Of a DNA stretch of 64,000 nt, positions 58,603 to 64,000 are shown piece by piece. Numbering within the stretch: the stretch's first letter is position 1; every line of letters begins with the position of its first letter. The DNA is from CBFHSF01 sp965661055. GTDB lineage: Bacteria; Bacteroidota; Bacteroidia; Flavobacteriales; Schleiferiaceae. Made by a program: the position numbers and the translations under genes. Where the stretch lies: contig CBFICS010000003.1 in the NCBI GenBank assembly GCA_965661055.1, positions 1-64,000 of the forward strand, given 5' to 3'. The notes beneath the pieces were generated by a model that was not told the origin of the DNA, made no database searches, and was given only the letters and a program-made list of their open reading frames with translations.

Positions 58603-58911
58603 TTATTTCAAGTTATCTGCAACGTAAGGAAGAAGTGCAATGTGACGTGCACGCTTAATAGCAGTTGCTACTTTACGTTGGAATTTTAGTGAGTTACCGG
58701 TTAAACGACGAGGTAAGATTTTACCTTGATCATTAACAAATTTCATTAAGAAATCAGGATCTTTGTAATCGATGTACTTAATACCTGATTTCTTGAAACG
58801 ACAATATTTCTTTTTGTTACCTGATTCAATGGCGATTGGCTGCAAGTAACGAATATCACCGCTGTTACCTTTTCCTGAAGCCGCCTCTAAGCTTGGATTC
58901 TTGTTTTCCAT
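58603..58911 (-). CDS. rpsR: 30S ribosomal protein S18
   Basis: The 102-residue protein shows the S18 core KKKYCRFKKSGIKYIDYKD and the conserved GKILPRRLTGNSLKFQRKVA, RARHIALLPYVAD segment. The N-terminal 30 residues are longer than in E. coli S18 (75), as is normal in Bacteroidota. S18 pairs with S6 in the 30S platform, matching its place 9 bases after rpsF. Confidence 0.96.
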   Translation of the reverse strand: MENKNPSLEAASGKGNSGDIRYLQPIAIESGNKKKYCRFKKSGIKYIDYKDPDFLMKFVNDQGKILPRRLTGNSLKFQRKVATAIKRARHIALLPYVADNLK

Positions 58912-58920
58912 ATCTTCTGA

Positions 58921-59259
58921 TTATTTAGCGGTTGATTTTCTTGTTCTTCTTTTCTCAGCCCATTCTGCAGCGTACTTGTCGTTGCGAATAGTTAAGAATC
59001 TCATGATGCGCTCGTCACGCTTCATCTCTACTTCGTAAGTTTCGATGATTTCTGTTGGAGCTTTAAATTCTACCATGTTGTAGAATCCACTCTTTTTTTT
59101 CTGGATTGGATACGCCATTTTGCGTAACCCCCAGTTCTCTTTGTTGATAATCTCAGCTCCTCTTGTTTCAAGGTAGCCTACGAACTTATCAACCGTTTCC
59201 CTTACCTGATCATCAGATAAGACGGGATTTAAAATGAAAACGGTCTCGTACTGGTTCAT
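58921..59259 (-). CDS. rpsF: 30S ribosomal protein S6
   Basis: The 112-residue protein starts MNQYETVFILNPVLSDDQVR, the S6 N-terminus, and has NWGLRKMAYPIQKKKSGFYNMVEF in the middle. S6 binds S18 in the 30S subunit. It is the first gene of the operon; a consensus -7 box (TACTTTTG, 59286-59293) lies about 30 bases upstream. Single-stranded DNA-binding protein, often placed between rpsF and rpsR elsewhere, is absent. Confidence 0.96.
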   Translation of the reverse strand: MNQYETVFILNPVLSDDQVRETVDKFVGYLETRGAEIINKENWGLRKMAYPIQKKKSGFYNMVEFKAPTEIIETYEVEMKRDERIMRFLTIRNDKYAAEWAEKRRTRKSTAK

Positions 59260-59285
59260 ACTATTAATGATTTAATTTCGGTCGG

Positions 59286-59293
59286 CAAAAGTA
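59286..59293 (-). promoter_or_regulatory. -7 promoter box TACTTTTG of the rpsF operon
   Basis: Full match to TAnnTTTG on the minus strand. A TTG lies 14 bases further upstream (59308-59310), slightly closer than the usual -33 spacing. Confidence 0.55.
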
Positions 59294-59420
59294 GAAAAAA
59301 AACTCATCAATAAAAACCTAAAATCAACATTTTTAGACGCCCAACAAATGACTGTCGAAGCAAAGGCTTGCCTGCACTGTAATAAATTGAAAAACAGTTT
59401 TTTTTGCCTCAGTAATAGAA

Positions 59421-59791
59421 CTACTTTTTCTTTGATGATTTTGCCCTAGGATTGAACGCCAAACAATGGTCTATCCAAAAACTCAATTGGTCCTCGGTAT
59501 CATACCCTTCCGGGGAAATAAACACATACCCCTTCATAGGTCTTCTGGAAAATCCATGTCTTTAACACCGGGTTGCTTCAAAGCCTCGTCGAAATATTCT
59601 GGACCGACCCTTGCCATGAGCTCCTCCTTTACCAACCCAAAACACATCTTATCATCAACCATGAAACAAAGTCAGCCGAACATCTTCTTTTCAGAGAAAT
59701 TTTTGGTCTTGTCTGTTAATAGGTTTCTACACCTTTCTGCTGCGTAATCATCATAAGCTATAGGCGTGTTGTAAAAAAATAAAAAGTTCAT
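59421..59791 (-). pseudogene. TfoX N-terminal domain family pseudogene
   Basis: Reading from an ATG at 59791, the frame gives MNFLFFYNTPIAYDDYAAER, SEKKMFG, then a TGA (59674-59672) where the family has Gly, then LCFMVDDKMCFGLVKEELMA, RVGPEYFDEALKQPGVKDMD. About 20 residues later a one-base loss near 59545-59552 shifts the frame; the next frame continues RRPMKGYVFISPEGYDTEDQ, LSFWIDHCLAFNPRAKSSKK to a TAG at 59421. The order and motifs KKMFGGL, MARVGP, MDF and RPMKGYVF are those of the TfoX (Sxy) N-terminal domain. So a short TfoX-like gene has lost function by one nonsense change and one frameshift, unless these are sequencing errors. Confidence 0.88.
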
Positions 59792-59870
59792 TTACCTAAG
59801 TCCAATACCTCCTTTTTGAAAAAGTGAAAAGTTGTTAAAAACTTAAGCGAATTTCAAGAACAGAAATTTA

Positions 59871-59898
59871 TTGAAATATCTTCAAAAAACTATCTTTG
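59871..59898 (+). promoter_or_regulatory. Promoter of dnaX
   Basis: TTG (59871-59873), 17 bases, then TATCTTTG (59891-59898), a full Bacteroidota -33/-7 promoter. The dnaX ATG is at 59907, so the mRNA would start at or just before the start codon. This also shows the upstream part of the open frame (from 59871) is promoter and not coding. Confidence 0.7.
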
Positions 59899-59906
59899 AC
59901 ATTCGT

Positions 59907-61682
59907 ATGGAGAACTTCATAGTATCAGCCCGTAAATACCGTCCGCAAACTTTTGAATCTGTTGTAGGACAAAAGCACATTACCTCTACCTTAGAGAACG
60001 CTATTGCCAATAATCATTTGGCACAAGCTCTTCTTTTCTGTGGACCAAGAGGTGTGGGTAAAACTACGTGCGCTAGAATTTTAGCAAGAAAAATCAATGA
60101 AGAAACTGGCGCTGACTCAGACAACTTTGACCTTAATATTTTTGAACTAGACGCTGCTTCTAACAACTCAGTAGATGACATTAGACGTCTAACGGATCAA
60201 GTTAGAATTCCCCCGCAGGTTGGTCAGTACAGGGTTTTTATTATTGATGAGGTTCATATGTTGTCAACCTCTGCGTTTAATGCCTTCTTAAAAACTCTAG
60301 AGGAGCCTCCAAAACATGCCATCTTTATTTTGGCAACCACAGAAAAACACAAAATCATTCCTACCATCTTATCTCGTTGTCAAATTTTTGACTTCAAGAG
60401 AATTCGAGTGGAAGATATTGCAGAACACCTTCAATGGGTAGCCCAGCAAGAAGGAGTAAATGCCAACCCAGATGCATTGCACATTATTGCACAAAAAGCA
60501 GACGGAGCGCTTAGAGATTCTCTATCTATTTTTGATCGAATGGTTTCCTTTTCAGGGAATGAGTTGACGTATGAGCAAGCTATAGAGAATCTAAATATTC
60601 TCGATTACGACTATTACTTTAAAACTCTTGACCTAGTATTAAATCAAGACGTTTCAGGTTTGTTTTTATTATTTGATGAAATTCTTGAAAAAGGATTTGA
60701 TGGACATCATTTTATCTTAGGTCTTGGCGGACATTTAAGAGATCTATTGGTTTCTCAAGACCCGAAAACGGTTCAACTACTTGAAGTTGGTGAAAACATC
60801 AAAAAGAAATATCTAGATCAAGCCAATGTGTTTGATATAAGGTTTTTAATCAAAGCCTTAGATCTGATCAACAAGGCAGATTCAAAATATAAAGGAAGTA
60901 ATAATCAGAGATTACTCGTAGAAATTACCCTTACCCAAGTGGTCGATTTATTACTACCTCAGGCGGAGGTAGAAAAAAAAAACCTTGAACCAAGCCCAGT
61001 AATTCAGGCAGCCACTCCTACTCCACCACCTACAAGACACTTAGAAGAGGAAAAACCAACATCTCCTCTTCCTAAAGTTTCACCCCCCAGTCAAGCTCCC
61101 GCGAAAGCGGAAGAAATACCCGCAGAACCCAAAACTCAAGTTGCTGAAGAAAAGATTGAAAAGCGAATTGAAGAACTAAAATCTTCTGCGCCAAAAAGGA
61201 TCGGTAAAAACAGAAGGCGTGGCACAGGAATTTCTATTTCAACCCTTGATATACAGAGCGAGAACAACGAAACAGAAGAAGGCGAACCGATTGACGAAAC
61301 CATTATTCATGCGAACGTTCAAGAAGCGTTTTCTTTTGATGACCTCATGGAAAAATGGAGAGAATTTGCTTTAATTCACGAGGATAACAAGCATATTTAC
61401 AACACGTTAATAAAATCTAAACCAAAACTGGTAAACGACACAGATATTCACCTTGTACTTGATAACAATACGCAAGATCATTACTTAAATGAATTTAAGG
61501 TTGAATTATTAAGTCACCTAAGAAAAGGGCTGCAGAATTACTCAATCATGCTTTCTGTAGAAATCACGGAGGCAGAAAAAGTGAAAAGTCTTTATACGCC
61601 CGATGAAAAGTTCAAGCATATGGCTGAAATAAATCCTTCCATTATTGAGTTAAAAAAGCGTTTAGGTCTTGATTTAGAATAA
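59907..61682 (+). CDS. dnaX: DNA polymerase III subunits gamma/tau
   Basis: The ATG at 59907 (MENFIVSARKYRPQTFESVV) gives 591 residues. The AAA+ clamp-loader domain has Walker A GPRGVGKTTCARILARK, Walker B FIIDEVHMLSTSAFNAFLKT, and sensor 1 LATTEKHKIIPTILSRC. The four-cysteine zinc module usually found after Walker A is missing; ARKINEETGADSDNFDLNIF stands in its place. Residues about 360-470 are a Pro/Glu/Lys-rich linker, followed by a C-terminal tau-type domain. It loads the beta clamp in the replisome. The start at 59871 overlaps the promoter and was rejected. Confidence 0.96.
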   Translation: MENFIVSARKYRPQTFESVVGQKHITSTLENAIANNHLAQALLFCGPRGVGKTTCARILARKINEETGADSDNFDLNIFELDAASNNSVDDIRRLTDQVRIPPQVGQYRVFIIDEVHMLSTSAFNAFLKTLEEPPKHAIFILATTEKHKIIPTILSRCQIFDFKRIRVEDIAEHLQWVAQQEGVNANPDALHIIAQKADGALRDSLSIFDRMVSFSGNELTYEQAIENLNILDYDYYFKTLDLVLNQDVSGLFLLFDEILEKGFDGHHFILGLGGHLRDLLVSQDPKTVQLLEVGENIKKKYLDQANVFDIRFLIKALDLINKADSKYKGSNNQRLLVEITLTQVVDLLLPQAEVEKKNLEPSPVIQAATPTPPPTRHLEEEKPTSPLPKVSPPSQAPAKAEEIPAEPKTQVAEEKIEKRIEELKSSAPKRIGKNRRRGTGISISTLDIQSENNETEEGEPIDETIIHANVQEAFSFDDLMEKWREFALIHEDNKHIYNTLIKSKPKLVNDTDIHLVLDNNTQDHYLNEFKVELLSHLRKGLQNYSIMLSVEITEAEKVKSLYTPDEKFKHMAEINPSIIELKKRLGLDLE

Positions 61683-61683
61683 T

Positions 61684-62625
61684 ATGAAAGTCTTTTTTAC
61701 CTGCGTTTTTTTGATATGCTCATTGTTTAGCATCTCGCAAGAGTTTTCAAAAGAAGAACTTCAAGGAAAAATTAATCCCTCCACCCATCCTTCATTTTCT
61801 AAAATCCCAAACGGATATTCAACCCGGAGTCAGGACTATCTTAGAACGGACGTAGTGAATGCTTTTTTAGAAATGGCATCTGCAGCAAAACAAGAGGGGA
61901 TTGAATTAATCATTGTCTCTGCCACCAGGAACTTTGATAGACAGGCTGCCATTTGGAATAGAAAATGGAATAATCTTGACCTAAGAAAAAGTAAAAGGGC
62001 TAGCAAAATTTTAACCTACTCTTCTATGCCTGGGACCTCAAGACACCATTGGGGGACTGATTTTGACATCAACTCTGTTGAACCCACCTATTTTAAAACC
62101 GGAAAAGGAAAACAGGTATATGAATGGTTGTTTTTAAACGCCTACAAATACGGTTTTTTTCAGCCTTACCAAGAGTATAAGAACGAACCCCGAAGTGGTT
62201 ATTTTGAAGAAAAGTGGCATTGGTCTTATTATCCCATAGCCTCAAAAATGCTTGCCCAATACAATTCAAAAATAACTGAAGAGGACTTAGAAGGCTTTGA
62301 AGGGTCAAAGTATGCCGACGACTTAGAAGTCATTGCAAAGTATGTAAACGGAATTATTACCTACCCTTTTCCGTTGGAATACTATCCGTTACCCAAACTA
62401 GACAAACCTGAATTGGTGGCTGATGTGAAAATTGAAGTTTCTAAAAGTCGCCCAGTGCTTGAAAGCCAAACAACTTCTACCACCATCATAACGCCAAAAG
62501 AAAATAAAATGCAACCCATTACTAGAGAAAAGATTGTTGTTGAGTATTTTTCTGAAAGGCCTGAATTTAAAAGCCAAAAAAGAGATTTAACCTTTAGAAA
62601 TTGGATTAATTCTCAAAGTAATTAA
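61684..62625 (+). CDS. M15 family D-alanyl-D-alanine carboxypeptidase
   Basis: The 313-residue protein has a signal peptide (MKVFFTCVFLICSLFSISQ), and the VanY/M15B zinc site: SSMPGTSRHHWGTDFDINSV (His and Asp ligands) and EEKWHWSYYPIASKML with the catalytic Glu-x-x-His. It trims peptidoglycan stem peptides in the periplasm. The C-terminal 90 residues are a non-catalytic, Lys- and Thr-rich tail of unknown role. It starts 1 base after the dnaX stop (TAA-T-ATG), so it is probably cotranscribed. Confidence 0.9.
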   Translation: MKVFFTCVFLICSLFSISQEFSKEELQGKINPSTHPSFSKIPNGYSTRSQDYLRTDVVNAFLEMASAAKQEGIELIIVSATRNFDRQAAIWNRKWNNLDLRKSKRASKILTYSSMPGTSRHHWGTDFDINSVEPTYFKTGKGKQVYEWLFLNAYKYGFFQPYQEYKNEPRSGYFEEKWHWSYYPIASKMLAQYNSKITEEDLEGFEGSKYADDLEVIAKYVNGIITYPFPLEYYPLPKLDKPELVADVKIEVSKSRPVLESQTTSTTIITPKENKMQPITREKIVVEYFSERPEFKSQKRDLTFRNWINSQSN

Positions 62626-62679
62626 TCTCTTTTCTGAAAATTTATTTCCTTAAAATACCTCTGAAGCGAAATATTGCAA

Positions 62680-62687
62680 TACATTTG
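62680..62687 (+). promoter_or_regulatory. -7 promoter box TACATTTG of the AraC-type gene
   Basis: Full match to TAnnTTTG, 25 bases before the ATG at 62713. It lies inside the region that a longer reading frame (from 62674) would call coding, so it supports the ATG at 62713. Confidence 0.5.
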
Positions 62688-62712
62688 CTCCTATTCTATT
62701 TTAGAAAACCAA

Positions 62713-63588
62713 ATGGACGCAGACAACAATACCTCTAATAGTAATATTACCGACACTTGGATTGATAATGGCATAAAACTTTACATCTGGAAAGGTGATA
62801 AAGGAGAAAGTTTTAAAGAAGTCATTCCGACCGGGTACATTCAATTTTATTTTGCCATAGAAGGCTCTTGTACGTTTAAGTTCAGTCCTCATTATTCAAA
62901 AACGCTTGAAAAGGGGAAGAGCTTTTTCATTTACAATCCAGACATGGAGTTTAATGTTGAGTGGGAATTGCCAGAAGATAGTTCTTTGGTTTTCTTATTT
63001 GTTTCCCTTGAAAAGCTCCACAAGTTATTTCTCAGTAATACCGCTGAACTTCCCTTCTTATCGGGAGAAAATGCGAACCGTAAATTCTACGAAGAAAAAA
63101 CCATTTCTCCACAATTAATGGTGCCATTGACTCAGATTTTGAACAATCAAATGCCTAATGCGGTAGCAAAGGTTTACAACTTGGCAAAGGCTTATGAAAT
63201 TTTAGGAATTTCTTTTGATGTTAGAGAACCAAATATTGAATCTTGTCCGTTTCTGAACGATGAAGACAACGTCAGAAAAATTAAGCAAGCCAAAGAGATT
63301 CTTGTAAACAAGATGACCAATCCTCCGACCATTAAAGAGCTTGCAGAGATGGTTGAAATCAATGAATACCGATTAAAAGCGGGATTTAAAGAGATTTACG
63401 GAAATACGGTATTTGGATTTTTACTTGATTATAAACTAGAGCATTCATTGAAACTACTTCAGAATAAAAATTCTCAAGTACACATGGTGGCAGAAGAATT
63501 GGGTTACACCAATCCGAGTCACTACATTTCTGCATTCAAGAAAAAATACGGAGTAACGCCCAAAAAATACCTTCTTCAAAAGGACTAA
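62713..63588 (+). CDS. AraC family transcriptional regulator
   Basis: The ATG at 62713 gives 291 residues. The N-terminal cupin-like part (residues 1-150) has YIQFYFAIEGSCTFKF and GKSFFIYNPDMEFNVEW, and the C-terminal part is an AraC-type double helix-turn-helix (about 190-291): ILVNKMTNPPTIKELAEMVE and LGYTNPSHYISAFKKKYGVTPKKYL, shown here only in part. The adjacent convergent TonB-dependent receptor gene (3' end 63589) suggests it may control metal or siderophore uptake, but this is a guess. The 3' ends abut exactly. Confidence 0.88.
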   Translation: MDADNNTSNSNITDTWIDNGIKLYIWKGDKGESFKEVIPTGYIQFYFAIEGSCTFKFSPHYSKTLEKGKSFFIYNPDMEFNVEWELPEDSSLVFLFVSLEKLHKLFLSNTAELPFLSGENANRKFYEEKTISPQLMVPLTQILNNQMPNAVAKVYNLAKAYEILGISFDVREPNIESCPFLNDEDNVRKIKQAKEILVNKMTNPPTIKELAEMVEINEYRLKAGFKEIYGNTVFGFLLDYKLEHSLKLLQNKNSQVHMVAEELGYTNPSHYISAFKKKYGVTPKKYLLQKD

Positions 63589-64000
63589 CTACAAAGTATA
63601 TCCAAGAGTTAGAATAAACATTCTTCGGTTAGCTGGAATAATTCCAGGTCCGGGGTAGCCCGATGCACGTCTAGAAAAATAGGACGCATCTAAGAGGTTA
63701 TTTATTGAAAATCCAAACTCAAAAGATCGGTAGTTATACTGAGATGAGAAGTCCATTACAAAATAACTAGGAATTATCCCCGCAATGGCACTAGGATCGA
63801 ATTCTGCGTTGGTCGCGTCGCTATAGTGTTTGTAAGTGTAACTCCCCAGAAGGTTTGCTTTAAAATTCTGAAATTTATACTGCAATCCGGATTTAAAAAT
63901 AAATGGCGGAACCCACTCTACTTGATTTCCGTTTAATGAAGGATCTTTTGAACCTGAGTACGTAGCCGTTAACAAGGTAGCATTGACAAACCACTTTACC
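63589..64000 (-). CDS. TonB-dependent outer-membrane receptor (partial, N-terminus outside window)
   Basis: An open frame enters from the right window edge and ends at the TAG at 63591-63589, giving about 136 C-terminal residues. The segment shows the barrel end typical of TonB-dependent receptors: KANLLGSYTYKHYSDATNAE, MDFSSQYNYRSFEFGFSINN, LLDASYFSRRASGYPGPGII and a terminal FILTLGYTL with a C-terminal aromatic-rich strand. The plug domain and ligand cannot be seen. It converges on the AraC gene with no spacer. Confidence 0.88.
   Translation of the reverse strand, partial: VKWFVNATLLTATYSGSKDPSLNGNQVEWVPPFIFKSGLQYKFQNFKANLLGSYTYKHYSDATNAEFDPSAIAGIIPSYFVMDFSSQYNYRSFEFGFSINNLLDASYFSRRASGYPGPGIIPANRRMFILTLGYTL

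Noticed and set aside
59466..59747. Plus-strand open frame of 93 residues
   Set aside because: It lies antisense to the TfoX-like pseudogene on the minus strand, whose family motifs are clear; the plus frame has none.

Overview
The window is a gene-dense, AT-rich chromosomal segment of a member of the Bacteroidota, almost certainly of the order Flavobacteriales. The evidence is: a secreted protein with a THIMGGEI start and one with a type IX secretion C-terminal domain; the Bacteroidota -7 promoter box TAnnTTTG in front of many genes and almost no Shine-Dalgarno sequences; family-specific genes (DUF3276, DUF4476, DUF5683, DUF5777, long NusB, long S16); and gene orders typical of the phylum (nusB-DUF1573-yajC-ybbR-coaE; parA-parB-DUF5683-dapB-lepB-WbqC). 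I cannot name a genus. No tRNA, rRNA, CRISPR array, prophage or insertion sequence was recognised.

Layout. 1-727: 5' part of a secreted surface protein (minus). 894-7501: minus-strand envelope operon LysM protein -> two SGNH hydrolases -> MBOAT acyltransferase -> BNR/YCF48-like propeller, a probable surface-glycan O-acylation module. 7611-12229: plus-strand TauE/SafE permease, methyltransferase, ZIP transporter, then rpsP-rimM-membrane protein-trmN6. 12226-17981: saccharopine dehydrogenase-like enzyme, DUF4476, DUF423, pckA, PhoH-PIN. 18157-20252: a cysteine-containing Crp/Fnr regulator and a persulfide-dioxygenase/rhodanese fusion, separated by a perfect TTGTGA-N6-TCACAA operator. 20539-26894: SdpI-like protein and the minus-strand nnr, coaE, ybbR, yajC, DUF1573, nusB and leucine dehydrogenase genes. 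27026-38079: ABC exporter, DUF3276, FMN reductase, parAB-DUF5683-dapB-lepB-WbqC, SH3 protein and acyl-CoA carboxylase beta subunit, followed by a convergent BioY biotin transporter. 38712-45505: SulP transporter, purB, RluA-family synthase, RlmI-type methyltransferase, standalone HsdR-N nuclease-fold protein. 45550-48070: four-gene cytochrome c / YceI / DUF5777 operon. 48143-55891: OB-fold protein, MFS, aconitase, T9SS cargo, and an alkaline-phosphatase-superfamily/TPR/sulfotransferase fusion with a small membrane protein upstream. 55963-58076: MacB-type permease, a decayed gene, and a hypothetical protein. 58137-59791: rpsF-rpsR-rplI and a TfoX-like pseudogene. 59907-64000: dnaX, M15 peptidase, AraC regulator and the C-terminus of a TonB-dependent receptor.

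The observations I rate highest are the Crp/Fnr operator placed at about -41 of the persulfide-dioxygenase gene, the three-domain phosphatase/TPR/sulfotransferase fusion whose operon starts from a promoter back-to-back with that of an ABC permease, two previously hidden pseudogenes (a TfoX family gene at 59421-59791 and an operon gene at 57250-57531), and four genes whose -7 box ends 4-8 bases before the start codon, predicting leaderless mRNAs. Most of the window is otherwise ordinary core genome. All family calls are from reading the sequence; no database search was run.
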